DNA of 64,000 bases from positions 15,211 to 79,210 of the forward strand of contig NW_006766894.1 in the NCBI RefSeq assembly GCF_000275845.1, in the 5' to 3' direction. Source of the stretch: Dichomitus squalens LYAD-421 SS1 (Eukaryota > Basidiomycota > Agaricomycetes > Polyporales > Polyporaceae). Below the pieces are notes generated by a model. It was not told the origin of the DNA. It searched no databases and worked only from the letters and a program-made list of their open reading frames with translations. The position numbers and the translations under genes were made by a program. This document shows, piece after piece, positions 44,187-56,962 of this stretch (its first letter is position 1; each line of letters starts with the position of its first letter).

Positions 44187-46555
44187 ATGAAGTACTTCTC
44201 CACCCGAGGCGCAGGTCAGCTCCTATCTTTCGAAGAGGTCGATTGTTTCCTGTCAAGATCTCTGTCTCGATATTGAACAACGTACCTCCAGACCGTCCTC
44301 GCTGGTCTCGCCCCAGACGGCGGCCTCTACATCCCTGAACACATCCCCTCCCTCCCCGGAAATTGGCAGACCGCTTGGAGAAATCACTCATTCGTCGACC
44401 TCTCTATCGAAGTCTTGTCTCTTTATGTTACCTCAGACGAAATCTCCAGGGATGAGCTACGGCAGCTCGTCGAAAAATCTTACAGCACCTTCCGGCATCC
44501 GGACATCACGCCGCTAAAGAAACTCACCGACTCCGCTTACATCCTGGAGCTCTTCCACGGTCCAACGTTTGCATTCAAAGACGTTGCGCTTCAACTGCTC
44601 GGGAACCTCTTCGAGTTCTTCCTGAAGAGGAGGAACCAGCACAAAGCGCCGAACGAGAAGCCAGAGAAGCTGACAGTCGTCGGTGCGACGAGCGGAGACA
44701 CCGGGAGGTGAGCTTGATCGTCTTTTTACTCCATTTGTGATATCACACCCCCATCCGGCCTGCATATGTTGCATCGTTATAAGGTCGTGACGGCTGCTCT
44801 GAATCACTCAGAGACCTTCAAGTTCCATTTCTTGCCCAAACACGCAGACTGTCAATTCATGACATATATAAGTGGTGTCTTCGCTGTGCTATACGTCCAT
44901 AGCTTCCTATTGTCTGGTTCTTAGCATTCCACGACCCCTAGCCCGTAGACAGGGCGCGACACATGTCGTTGACGCCACCAGGGAATCGTGCCGAAGACAA
45001 TAATGTGCATGAGCTTCTGGCGCAATTCTTGCTCAAGCTCGAGGAAGCCGATGTGTAGGGTACCGCTGTAATCGGTCCTGCCATGAACACAAGCTGCCAC
45101 GCAGTTCCCTTGAATTTCGGCATCCCGTGGGATGCCAGCGAGTCTTTGTACAGGCCTTCGGTGGTCATAGTAGACTTGTCTGGTCCCGAGGAATGCAGCA
45201 GTTCGCTTCCACAGACTCCGCTTGTGCGGTCCTGTCGTTGATTTGTTATGCTAACCCCACCTCCACGCTGAAGCGCAGCAATTTACGGCCTACGGAATAA
45301 GGCGAACGTCTCAATATTCATCCTGCACCCGAAAGGCCGTGTCTCGCCCATCCAAGAAGCTCAAATGACCACCGTAACGGACCCGAATGTACACAATCTT
45401 GCCGTCAAGGGCACCTTCGATGACTGTCAGGTAAGTCGTTCCTCCTCCCTCTCCCTGTCTTCGTGGTCGAGCTACACCTATTTCTGCACAGGACATCGTC
45501 AAGTCCCTATTCGCCGACCGCGAGTTCAACGCGAAGCACCGGCTCGGTGCAGTGAACTCGATCAATTGGGCGCGCATTCTCGCACAGACGGTTTACTACT
45601 TTCTCTCCTACTTTCACCTCAAGCGGCAAGTCCCTAACGATGCCGATCTCGAGATCCAGTACGTCGTCCCCACTGGCAACTTCGGTGACATCCTCGCGGG
45701 CTACTACGCGAAGCGCATGGGGCTGCCCATCGGGCGTCTCGGCATCGCGACGAACGCGAACGACATCCTCGCACGCTTCTGGAAGAGCGGCGCGTACGAG
45801 AAAGTCGACTCGTCCCGCGCGACGACTCCCGCTGGGGAGACGGCTCCAGCGGCGGGCGCATCTGACGGGAAGCAGGCGGAGGACACGAGTGGGGTAAGGG
45901 AGACGCTTAGCCCTGCGATGGACATCCTCGTCTCCAGCAACTTCGAGCGGCTGCTGTGGTACCTCGCGTATGACAGCGCGAAGGGCTCAGACGACGCGGA
46001 AAAGAGGCGCTCGGCGGGTGCGACGATCGCAGAGTGGATGGGGAAGGTGAAGAGCGACGGACGGGTGCAAGTGCCGACGGAGGTATTGGACCGCGCCAGG
46101 CGCGACTTCTTCGCGGAGAGGGTGTCGGACGAGCAGACTCTCGAGACGATCAGGTACTACTTTGAGTCGGCGAGGTATATCGCAGACCCGCACACCGCCG
46201 TCGGTCTTTACGTTGCGCGCGTCGTTGCTCCAAGCAAGTAAGTACGATATTGCCTCTTATGATGTGACAACTTCTCGCTGACCATCGTGCGCACGCTCAC
46301 CACAGCCCACCAAACGTCCGTCAAATCGTCCTTTCGACGGCTCATCCCGCGAAATTTTCCGAAGCGGTCACCCGCGCGCTCGAGGGCTCGCCCTCGTTCA
46401 ACTTCGAACGCGACGTACTCCCGCCGGAATTCAAGGGCTTGCTTGAGCGCGAGCGCAGGGTCATCGATGTCGAGGGTGCAGATGTCGAGCTCGTTAAGGA
46501 GGTTATAGAGAAGTACGTCGTCCAGGATGTGGGCCAGGTTGGTGCAGATGTATGA
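44187..46555 (+). CDS. THR4: Threonine synthase
   Basis: Exons 44187-44237, 44292-44707, 45274-45430, 45492-46237 and 46306-46555 give 539 residues. The enzyme converts O-phosphohomoserine to threonine with PLP, the last step of threonine synthesis. Family marks are MKYFSTRGAGQLLSFEE at the start, LELFHGPTFAFKDVALQ with the PLP-binding Lys at about residue 113, TVVGATSGDTG, FILHPKGRVSPIQEAQM, GTFDDCQDIVK, GAVNSINWARILAQ, VVPTGNFGDILAGYYAKRMGLP-type block and ATNANDILARF. An acidic Ala/Gly insertion near residue 330 lengthens it slightly relative to yeast. The second intron (44708-45273) is 566 nt, about ten times the local norm; its content is listed separately. Confidence 0.96.
44708..45273 (+). 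other. Unusually long intron of threonine synthase
   Basis: Donor GTGAGC and acceptor CTGAAG flank 566 nt that interrupt the conserved GDTG/SAAIYGL block in phase. Inside, the minus strand is open for 76 codons (45168-44938), starting MTTEGLYKDSLASHG and with no recognised domain. It may be an inserted element or a decayed nested gene, or simply a large intron. No terminal repeats were found. Confidence 0.6.
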
Positions 46556-47772
46556 GTGAAATGAGCGTCGAAGGAAAATGAAGCAATTGAGAAGCTAGTA
46601 AGTACTGTACAAAGTAAGGGACTGCTGCAAAAGGCACTGCGGCCAATCTTACACAAATCATATACTTATGTGCGGTCGCTTTCGCAAGGAGCTGAGCGCC
46701 AAATCGTCATCCATCTTGCTTACTAGCCTTGACTCGTAGCAGCACTTACTATGTTCTCATTTTCTCGTGTCCTAACTCTGTTTCACACATAACATCGAAA
46801 GATCCTGAGGGCAGTGTGGTGTACGAGATGCACACGTATACGGGTCGAGGTGTCAACTGTGGCCGCGCTACTGGCCTTCTCCAAGAAGATTGCCCCTCTT
46901 TTCACACTGCAGAGCTTGATACAGGACGTAAATGGAGGTAAGCCAAGGGAATTTTCGTATGTTACGCTGCTTGCTTATATCCTCCCTCTACTATATCCAT
47001 GTTAATAGCAAATACATGTTCCATGTCCTCGAGGAAAGCCACCACTCAACAAACAAGATAGTAATTCGGATACAAAACTTCGCCATTTGGCGCCCAAGCC
47101 TCTCGCACTGCCATCCCGTAGAAACACGAGGCTTATTGTCTGCTGTATCTGCGATTACGCTGTCATCGATGTCGGCCATACTCTCAATGATAGATCCCCC
47201 GCACCTTACATCCGCAACAACGTCCCGGACGCCGACCGTTGGCCTCGACCCCGACTCCCAATGGGGAAAGCACCCCTTCGAGAGATCACCATGCAGCTGT
47301 TCAACCCTTCACATATCCTCCATGTCTCATGCTGCGGCCACTTTTGCTGTCCCACTTCAGCCACAAGACGACAAAGGTATCCTGGTGCCATCGAGTTGAA
47401 GCTATTATGTTTCTATGCTGGCTGATAGACCACTCCTACTCTAACTTCCCGACCAGAAAGCAAGTCTGCCATGCGGCATTCACGGCGGCGTGATCTGGCG
47501 CAGCATCCGTACGCTTTGGCCCTCATCTTGGAGGGAACTCCGCTCATCTGTGGCCCTGTGCTCTATGTGGGCCACACACGCTTTGACCCGCTTCTGACTT
47601 GCTTTGAGACACAGGGTGTGGCCGACGTCTTTAAAAAGGGCCGCTTTGGCTGCAATGATGGCTGTAGATCACGCCCTGCCCTCCTTTCTATCAATCACAG
47701 CTACCCTGGCTTTGCTTGAGTGCGCTTTCGCCGGTGGACCACGCGAGCGATACTTCACTTCAAGTGTATAAG
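46556..47772. other. Intergenic, no gene seen
   Basis: This 1.2-kb spacer lies between two plus-strand genes. An AT-rich tttaaaaagg motif near 47630 could be part of the kinase promoter. No coding sequence was supported. Confidence 0.4.
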
Positions 47773-50594
47773 ATGCCCGCCTGGTGCTTCAAGACTCCGT
47801 CCTCATCCTACTCGTCCAACGCCGAAACGAGATTGAAGAGCAGTCCCGAGAAGACTACGACTCGCGCCACTTCCCAAGCCGCAGCTAGTTCGCGGCCACC
47901 GCCCGTATCCCCGCCCAGGCGGACTCCGACGCGGAAGCCCTCGCCTGCAATCGTCCCCAGCAAGCCGGCCCCGAAGCCCCCGAAACCCTCGCCTCCCAGC
48001 AGGCCAAAATCCAGCATGCGTCCAGACGCGGGCGGGGCGGCAGGTTCCGCCGTTGCTATTTCTTACCGGCCTCCGAAGGAACCGTCAACCCCGACGTCCT
48101 TAGCGGAGTCCTTGCACCGACTTTCCTTTTCGTCGGTTATCGCTGAGGTAGGCGTCGACGATGAAGCGACGCGTACCGTGAGGTTCCAAGATGCCTCCCC
48201 TCGCCCGGAACCTTCAGACTATCCGACGCTTCCGTCGTTTGAAAAAAGCCGCGGTGTCGAGTACGTCAATATTACGCAGGATGCACGCCCCCGGGAGCGG
48301 CCTGTCCCCATCTACGCACCCTCTGCGGTTCCTGGTACACGTTCTCCGCGCCCTTTGCCAGTGGTGCCGCACCGTACCCCGTCTTCGTTATATATACCCT
48401 CTGTGGTACGGGCCCCGTCTCCTCCTCCGGCTGTCCGCTATGCGCAGCTTTCGCAGAAGACTACGAACAAACACTCGGTGGCGGCTCCGCCCTCGTCTCC
48501 TGACACCTCTTCTCTGTCCTGGGATGAGCCTTGGCGAGCGCGTATCGGGCCGTTCAGGCTTATGAGGATGCTTGGCAAAGGCAGGTTCACTAAGACATAC
48601 TCGGCGCTGGACCACGCATCGAAGCGAGTCATCTGCGCACGTATTGCGAGGAAGAGCAGGCTGCTGCAGGATGAGAGGCTTCGGATGGGTTTGATCGTCG
48701 AGAAGCGGGTGTACGAGACAATCGCGGCGGCCAGCGCGAAGGATCGTGCGCATCTCATGGAGCTCTTTGGCGTGGTGCAGGACGAAGAGAGCATCACGTT
48801 TCTAATGGTGAGTACATTTCCGTCTGGCGCACAATTCCTCTCCGCTCCGAGTCGGGGTGGGCAAATCGTCAATTTTGATACCTCCGCTAACTTCTTATTC
48901 GTACCCTTTACCCGCATTCAGCCTTTGATGGACTGCGACCTCATCGTCATGTTGAATGCCATGTCAGAGGAGCACGAGGAAGTGGTTCGGACATTCGCTC
49001 GGCGCTGGGTGGCACAGCTGGTGAGTGCAGTTCTGCGTCATGTTTCCCACCATAATTAAGAGAGATCATCGACTCACGGCATGGCGTGCTGCGTTGCGTT
49101 GATCGTGGGCGGGCATCTGCCTATTTGATATATGCATAATTGTTCGCGCGCGGGTGCAGCGCCTGCCAAGCGTGTAACTGTCAATCAACACAGAGACTAA
49201 CTTCTTCACGGTGTTGGTTATAGGCACTCGGAATAGACGCCCTTCACCGGATGGGGATCATCCATCGCGACCTGAAGCCCGAAAATATCCTCGTCTCAGC
49301 GTCGAAGTTGGCAGTGCGCATCGCCGACTTCAACACGGCGTACATGGATCATGCGCCTCTCGATGATGACGTCGTGTACTCGTGCGACAAGCTCGGGAGC
49401 GAACCGTACATGGCTTGGGAGGTTGACGAGGGACGCCATTACGGAAAGATGGTCGACTGGTGGGCGTTGGGATGCATCATGTTCGATATGCTGACGAACT
49501 CGGTGAGTAAGCTTGCTTGTGTCTGGACTTGATCCGCTTGCTCGTTCATCGTTCATGGTCTGCGCTTCGTTGATACCTGAGCGTTCGAGACGCAGATGAT
49601 CGGCCTCGATCTGTTGCCGAAGGGATGCTGAGACTGACACATTATCCACAGGTCTTGTTCGAAGGGCATGATGCCAGGCGTGAATACGCCAGATGGGACG
49701 ACAAATGGGAGGGAACCTCGTACGTGGCGTCTGCCGGCAAGGACAAGCTCTCGGGTGCAGAGGTGGACTTGATATATGGAGTATGTATCACCCTCCACTT
49801 TCGCGTTCGTAACGGATACTCACCATCTTGGCCGTATTTCCCGCACTGGCTAGCTCGTCGATCTGGACCCCCTGAAGCGTTTTCAGCTCCGCAACCTGCG
49901 CTATCACAACTTTTTCTTGAACGAAAAGAAGTGGTACGTATCGCCGATTTTAGCTCGTCCCGATCTTCCCGCATATGGGGAGCGTTTTCTGGTCTTTCGA
50001 GATGCCGCAGAACAGCGACTGACAGCACCCGCCTTCTGTTCCAGCGTCAACGTCTTCGACGTGCTCCTTCGCGAACCCGCCGCGGACTCGGACCTCCTGA
50101 CCTGTACGTTCTCCCATCCTCGCGGCTACTTAACGCCCACTCCCGCGCTGCCCAAAAATACTGACTCACTGTCCGCTCTTCCTCATTCATACTCTTGCTC
50201 ACCTGTCTGTCTCCAACCCATTGGGTCTCCGCCGCGCACCTGCCGATACGTACACCGAATCCACCCCAACGGCATGCGGCACACGGCATGTGGTCATCCT
50301 CCGTCTCTCTTCGTCGCCGTCACGTCGGTGTGTCACCCTGTTGCGCGCACATCAGACACTTCCGCGTCAGAGCCGCTCGAGGTGGACGGCAGCCTGAAGG
50401 ACGAGCCGCTCCTGCAAGCTGCCTGCCCCGGAGAACGCCGCTCGGTCCAGGCCCAGGCCCAGGCCCACGTCCCCGCGCAGAGGACTCATCGACACCCGGA
50501 TTCCGATGCGTTCGAGCACGGCTACCGTGTCCCCGCCGAGTCCGGCGACCTCTTTGCTGAGCTCGACTGGATCCACCCGCGGGGCCTCTGGTAG
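47773..50594 (+). CDS. AGC-like protein kinase with altered catalytic residues
   Basis: Exons 47773-48807, 48922-49020, 49224-49502, 49652-49780, 49854-49933, 50045-50103 and 50356-50594 give 639 residues. The N-terminal 250 residues are Pro/Ser-rich and disordered. The kinase domain starts at about 262: glycine loop MLGKGRFTKTYSA, then VICARIARKS, where the beta-3 Lys position seems to be Arg290. IIHRDLKPENIL (residues 390-401) is perfect, but DFG reads DFN at 413-415. SEPYMAWEV and DWWALGCIMFDML place it near AGC kinases (family 'GTPEYMAPE', 'DWWALG'). Introns of 114, 203, 149, 111 and 252 nt are longer than elsewhere, so the 3' models are less firm, especially the last. The final exon encodes a Gln-Ala repeat and ends FAELDWIHPRGLW. 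Whether it phosphorylates is open. Confidence 0.85.
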
Positions 50595-53353
50595 CGTTAG
50601 AAGCCGCATCTGAGTGGGAGGATTTCTCGTATGTATTCGTGGTGTTCTCGACCTGGTTTGGGGGACGCTGGGGCGTTGACTCGCCCGATAGAGGTATTCG
50701 TCTGTCTCGCTGACACTGTATCACTAGCATCTCTCGTCTCTGTATCGCCCTCAGGCTTGCTATCTATAATGAGTATCATCCGCATCCACCCGCCCTGTGT
50801 ATGCCTCTGCTCCCGCGACGGACTCCAGACGCAGCTCTCGTCATATGCGGCTAGCTCAACGTCCACGTCGACGGCCGGCGCCGCACATGCGCCGCAGAGC
50901 GACTTCCTATGCGGGGCCCCGGAACTGATGGAAAGCGGTGAGCGTATCTGAAAGAGAAAGAGACCAGAGGGAGAAAGGCAATCAGGACGCGTCGACGGGC
51001 CGCCCAGTCGATTTGCGTGGCGCTGACGCGTCGGTAGCCGGCTTCTTGAGCTACATAGAATCTGTCCGACGTGCCGCCGCCCTAGTTCCCTGGGGAGCCT
51101 GAGCCCGCTCAGCCAACACGTGGGCAGGCACGGCGGGAGGAGTCCCCCTGACGCGTCGTGCCCGAACGTTGGCTGGCGCTATTCGAGTCTGGGGGTCGAC
51201 GTCCCCGAATGGCCACCGGCCGCCTTCGTCTGCGTGTGTGCACCGAGTTTGGCTTTCCTCACGCCCAGGCTTTGTAAGGACACGAGTTGAGTTGAGCTGA
51301 GCTGTGAGAGCCTACGCTCCCCGGCGTAGCCACGCAGTCGGATTTGCGTTCCCAAGGGAGTTCTGTTGGTAGATAAGGGCGTGCTTCGACCAGGCGGAGC
51401 CGAACGGAACGGCTTCGAGAGCGACGGCGGGCGCCTCCCCGTCGTCGCTAGAGAGGAGTTGAGTATCCGCATGGCGCGCTGCGGAAATGGATCATGATGC
51501 GTGCGTGCGCGGTGTTCCTCTCCAGCTCGTTGACGTTACTTATGGCCAGAACCAGCAGTAGTTTCCAGCTCCAGCTCCAGCTCCAGTTCCGAATCCCCCA
51601 GACTTTTTTCCCTGTTTGATCTCGAGATTCGGAAGGCCAACGGCTCGCTCTCTCTCTCACGGCGGCACGACCAGACCAGATCTGGGATCTCCCTATGTCG
51701 CGGGGAGCCAGGGTTGATGTGGCTAAACGGTTGAGCCTGTCGAGGAAAGATTTCCATAGCCGGACGTTCTTGTCCTGTGCTTCTTTCTCCCTTTGCTGTG
51801 CCTGCGCCAGCACCTTCTCAACCGTGCAGTCAAGTCGTACGTATGATACGCCCGTGCGCACTCCGGGACACGCGCGTCCACCTACGCTGCACATGGATGC
51901 GGGATTGAAAGCAAGGGACTGGGTCAGCCAACAGCTGACAGGCTTCTGCCAGACCCGGCCAAACGGGCTGGATCTAACCTCGCACCACAGTCAATACATA
52001 TGTAGCATCCCGCGCCGCCCTCGCCATTCGCAACGGCGTCGCGGGCAGCCGATTGGCCGGGAAGGTTTTGACCCCAGAACTTCTTGTTTCTTGTTCCTCG
52101 GACGTGGTGATGATGCCAGCACCTTCGTGCGCGTACTGTAAGCACACCGGTCGTCAGCACGGCCCAGAAGCTTGGCGCGCTGGCCCCCGGTCCCGGTGTT
52201 CCGAGCTCACCGGCCAGCGGTGAGTGTCGTCTGATGCTGACTGCAGAGTCGACGTCCAACGCTGTCTCGAGACTTGAGCCTGTCTGGCCGGTTACGGCGC
52301 TCTCCCCCCCCCTGTACAGCGACGTCGACAGTCAGACGGCGGACGTCTCGCAATTGCAAGGGGCCGGAGCCGCGAGCGGCGCTGCTCGTTTCGTACTGCA
52401 GCGGCGAGCGGTGCCTACTTGAGCGCGTCGTGGGGTACTGTAAGTAGAGATTGGCGACAGCCGCAAGCGATTGCGATTCGAAATTTGCTTCCGTGCGGTA
52501 CATACAGATGGGCCTGGATCTGGGTTGGCGCGCGCCCCTCCGCCGAGTGCCCGACTGCGGAGTGCCCGACGCGACCGGCGGGATACGTCGCCGGCGGTAC
52601 GCGTGCGTGCGTGCGTGCGTGATGCACATATGGCATGCGCATATATGCTGCCAGGGTCGAGACGGGGACGAGTGTGTGGGCGCGCTTGAAGGGGCGCAGG
52701 GCGCAGGAAGACGGGAGACGGGCGGGACGCGTGGTCGGTCGTTGGTGTTATTGCAGTGGGCGCGGAGACGAGGTGGAAGACAAGACTGGACGTGATGCGG
52801 CGGAGTTGTTGTCTGCTTGGTGTGTGGGCGGGTATGGGAGGGGCGGCCCGGGGGAGGGGAAGGTCGCAATAGGGCGGGGAGATCGGGTTCGGAGATCGGG
52901 GGCGATAGACAATGTGAGATCGCGCGAGTGGGCGGCGCTGGAAGGAGGCGCCTGGGGGTCAGGGTCGGGTAGGACAGGCGTCGGAGGGATATTAAACATT
53001 AACGGGGATTTTGAGGTGGAGTGCTTCGGATGCCGTATCAGTCAGGGGAGGGCTTCCCTTCACATCCGCCTCGCTCTCGCCCGAAACGCAGCGACGGGAG
53101 GCCTGCGTCTGCGTCTGTGTCTGCCTGCAGTGGGAGCCAGCTCCAGTGGGAGCCTGAGATGCGCCCACTCTCGGCGTCTCCCCTCCAACCGTCCCCTTAA
53201 GGCTCCAAGCCCACCAGTCCCCTCGCCTCTCCTTCCGCCCAACTCGCCCGCTTCCTGCATGGAACTCGCGCCGTTACGACCACGCTCCTTCCCGTCCTTG
53301 TAACACGCCTGCACCACGCTCTCCTTCCTCCTCCCCCGCCCCGCCCTCTCGCC
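50595..53353. other. 2.8-kb region without a supported gene
   Basis: This GC-rich stretch lies upstream of the disordered coiled-coil gene. It holds a CCAGCT microsatellite (about 51567-51590) and a GTGC repeat near 52600-52620. A 148-codon minus-strand frame at 51448-51894 contains a charged helical stretch but no start, splice or domain support. A long regulatory region or non-coding RNA is possible. Confidence 0.4.
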
Positions 53354-56300
53354 ATGCCTTCCACCCTCTCCTCGCCCTCCACGCGCGCACGCTCGCGCAC
53401 CTCCGACCTCTCTGACTTCCTCCGCGGCAGACACGACTCCAAAGCGAGCACCGACGCCCCCTCCCGCCCCTCGCCCTCCCAGATCCCCCACGTCCCCCGC
53501 CTCAGTCCCCTCTCTGCCGACCCCGACGCCTCTCCCGCCACCCCGCCGAAAAGCAAGTCCAAGTTCGCGTTCCTCGCCCGCAAACGCAAGTCCAGCCTCT
53601 CCCCCTCGTCCGCAAAAAACGACGCGTCCGCGGCCCTCGCAGCAGCGGACGTCAACGTGGTCGGCGTCCGTCACGACGCTGACAGCAAGCAGGTGCCACC
53701 GCTCCCTCTTGCGTCCCATGACCGTGACGGCGGGAATCAGCTGGCGAGCTCAGGGTGAGCTTCTCGTCTTCGTTTCAGCCCTCACCCCCCAACTTGTCTT
53801 TCATTTCCTACGCCCTTCCGCGGGACGCTCCGCTGCACCCACCCCGAATCCGTGTTTTTTTTTGTCTTCCGGCTTCTGGACGCGTGCACGCTTGTCAATT
53901 TATCGTGGCCTTCCGCGCGTCGAAGTCGAAGGCCCGACGCTTGCGTCCAGTCGATTGTACTTGCCCGAAACGGCAGCGCTCATTTAACGTTCTTGACGCT
54001 CGGTGCGGGCAATTTCCGGCATGCTTCTCAGCCTGGGAGAATCGCTGGTCCTGCTGCGACGCGCTACTATTGCTCTTGTAACTGTTTCAACAGATCTCCG
54101 CCGTTGAATCGCTGCGACTCGGCGGCACGGCCACCGCAGGGTAGCGGAGGAGGTTGGTAGCCTCGTGGTGCAGCACCGATGATCGACAGACGTCTATCTT
54201 GATCACATGGATCTGCCGCCTTGGGAGGGCAGGCGACGTACGCTTTACGTTCTCCGTTCTCCTCGATTGCCTCACGACGTCAACCGACAGTTAAGCTGAC
54301 TTTCTGACGTCGATCCTGATTGCGCAGGCCGAGTGCACGCCCCCCTCCGCCCCCGCCAGTGCCAACCGGACACCAGCAGCAACAGCGCGCCCCACCGCCA
54401 ACCCCCCCCTCGGGCATCCCGCTCCCGCTCCAGCGATCCGCCTCGCCCCCCTCCTCCCGCCTGCCCGGCCCACCGGCCCCCGTCCTGAACACGCAGTTCT
54501 CGCCCTACGGCCCGAAGCCAAGCCTCCTCAACAACTTCCGCAAGCACAAGGCGTCGCTCGAGTCGACCCGACGGAGCATCGATAGTCGTACTTCGACGAG
54601 ACCCATCATCACCGTCTCCCCGCCGCACAACAACGTTCACATCCACGAGACCGAGCACGCCTACACCGCGCCCCGCTCCGCCCCGCTGCCCTCCGCCTCG
54701 TCGTCGTCGCCCGACCGCTCAAGGACGTCCCTCTCCACGCCCCCGGCCAGCGACCGCGGGACCACCCCAGAAACCCCGACTGAGGCGGAGGTGGACGTAC
54801 CGAGCGCGTCGACGTCCGCGCACTCGGTCGTGCAGCCCGCCGACCGTGACGGTCCCCCTCCGCTGATGGCGACCTCCTACAAGGAGGAGACGCTGTTGCG
54901 CAGGGACCACTTCGACGTCGTCGGCCCCCCGCACGCCCAGCAGCCCCGCCGCGGCACCGTGTCGGCCGCACACGGCCAGCCGGCGCCCGCCACCGTCGGC
55001 TTCTCCTGGTCGCCCACGCGCACGGAGCGGAGGCACATCAGCACGCTGCAGCTCAGCAGGCTGAAGAGGGAGATCGCTGCGACGGCGACGGCGGCTGCGG
55101 CGCCCAAAATCCGCAAGACGTCCTCGGACTCGGGCACGCTCGGCTCCGGCGGGCGGGACGACGCCCTCGCTCTCGCGCGCAGCAACACCATCGCCACCGA
55201 CCGCTCGCCCGACCCCAACAAGCCGCCACCGCAGCAACCGCAGAGCCCGACGTCCCCCCGATCCCTGCAGAACGCGGGAAGGAAGCTCCCCCCGCCGCTG
55301 AAGCGCACCTGGCACACGCCCCCGACGACAGGCCCGCCGAGGGAGCCGCTCCCCTCCCCCCCAGCGAGCGCCGCGCGGCCCACCCCGACCGCAACCCCGA
55401 CCCCGACGTCTACGACCGCCGAGTCGTTCCGGACGGCGCCCCCGTCCCCCGCCTCCCCCCTCGGCCCGCGCCGCCCGCTCCCCCCGCTCCTCCTCACGAA
55501 AGACCTCCCGCCGCGCCCCGCGTCCCGCACGCACGGCGCCGTCTCCCCCGACTCGCTCACGGGCACAGGCGCCAGCCTTAGCGTGCCCCCCTCGCCCGTT
55601 CGCAGCGCCACGGAGCTCCCCCGCGACAGCGACCCGCATCCCACCCCCGGCCGCTCCTCGCCCTCGCCCTCGCCACGGACGCCCGTGCGGGAAGACCCCG
55701 CGCGGCGGGCGCTCGCAGACGCGCACGCGACGGCGGACGAGCTGCGCGACGCGCTGCGGCACCAGGCGGACAAGTACACGCGCCTGTCAGAGTACCTCCT
55801 CAGCCTTACGGAGCGGCACGCGCTCGAGCGCGCGGAGCTCATGCGGACGGTCGAGCGGCTCGAGATGGAGCGCGCGAGGCTCGAGCAGGAGCGCGCGCGG
55901 CGCGAGCAGGAGCTGCGGGGGTTGAGGTGGCTCGTCGCGCACCCCGGGGCGCCTGCGCGCGAGGACAGCGGCGTGATGCCTTCCGCGTTCAACAATGCGA
56001 GGGGCGCGGGCAGGCGGGGCAGGGCGGGGAGCGCGGCGACGTCGATGTCGACGGGGACGGGGACGGGGACGGGGCCGGACGGGCGGATGTCACTGGACAG
56101 CTGCGGCCAGGGGGGCAGCGTCGAGGAGGGCCTCGTCGAGCTGCAGACGACGATTTCGGAGTTCATCACTCCGGACAGCCCGCTCACCTCTGTCCCCGGC
56201 CCCGCCCCCGTCCTCGCTGCTGCTACTGCGGCATTTGGGGCGCGCCGGCGGATGCGCAGCAACACGGTGCCGAACGAGGTCGGGGCCGGAGCGTCCGCGT

Positions 56301-56959
56301 CGGCGCCCCCGTCTGCGCAGAGCACCAAGGCCGCGCGGCGCACGAGCTCCCCTGTCTTCCCCTCATCTTGTCCGCCGAGTGGGATGGGAGCGGCGAGGCC
56401 TGGAGGGGTCCAGGTTCCGTCTGGGAAGGCCGGGCTTGGGCTCGGATTCGGGCTCGGCGGCCCGTCCTCGTCCTCGCCCAGCCCGGACAGCCGAGTCGAT
56501 TTGCACGCGCGCTCCGACAGCTCGACGCTCTCGTCGCTGCCGTCACTGTCGACGATCCATTCGTCGCCTTCGTCGGGCCTGTCGTCCATCCCCGAGACGC
56601 CCCGGACTGATATCGCCGGCCTGTATGAAGACGAAGACGGCGACGACAGCGTGCAGGCGCCGTCGCCGTCCGCTGTCTACTCGAACCGCAAGGAGTCCGT
56701 GGCAGTGGCGGAGGGACGCGCCCCGCGGCTCTCGACGTCCTCGTCCTCGTCGTCTTCGGGCTCTGGCTCTGGCTCCGGCTCTGGCTCCGGCTCTGGCTCG
56801 GGGGTGTCCGGCGGGAGCTCGAGGGTGAGCGCGTCGCCGTCGATCGGCCAGGTCCTGGACCGCACGAAGTCGAAGATCCCGTCTGGGATCCACCACCAGC
56901 CGGAGATGGAGGCGATCCTGCGGAGGCTGCGCGCCTTTGGGCAGACTCGCTCTTCGTGA
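53354..56959 (+). CDS. Large disordered protein with central coiled coil
   Basis: Exons 53354-53754 and 54328-56959 give 1010 residues. The 573-nt intron (GTGAGC to GCGCAG) is long for this window but phase-consistent. The protein is dominated by Ser, Pro, Thr and Arg with many SP/TP sites, and pockets of poly-Pro, poly-Ser and a Gly-Ser dipeptide run. One ordered element is visible near residues 580-650: a heptad-like coiled coil, RLSEYLLSLTERHALERAEL then VERLEMERARLEQERARRE. A short LLNNFRKHKASLESTRRS block near residue 210 may be a helix. I recognise no family. A cytoskeletal or polarity scaffold would fit the architecture but is a guess. Very high GC produces long spurious frames on the opposite strand. 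Confidence 0.8.
56753..56808 (+). repeat. Ser-Gly coding microsatellite
   Basis: A 12-bp unit (ggctctggctcc) repeated about four times encodes a Gly-Ser run near the C-terminus of the coiled-coil protein. It is likely to vary in length between strains. Confidence 0.6.
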
Positions 56960-56962
56960 CCC

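Noticed and set aside
51448..51894. 148-codon minus-strand frame with a charged helical segment
   Set aside because: No proper start, no splice-consistent partner exons and a microsatellite inside; not enough to call a gene.
54719..56589. Long minus-strand frames of 347 and 570 codons
   Set aside because: Antisense of the GC-rich coiled-coil gene; composition is low-complexity with no start context or splice support.
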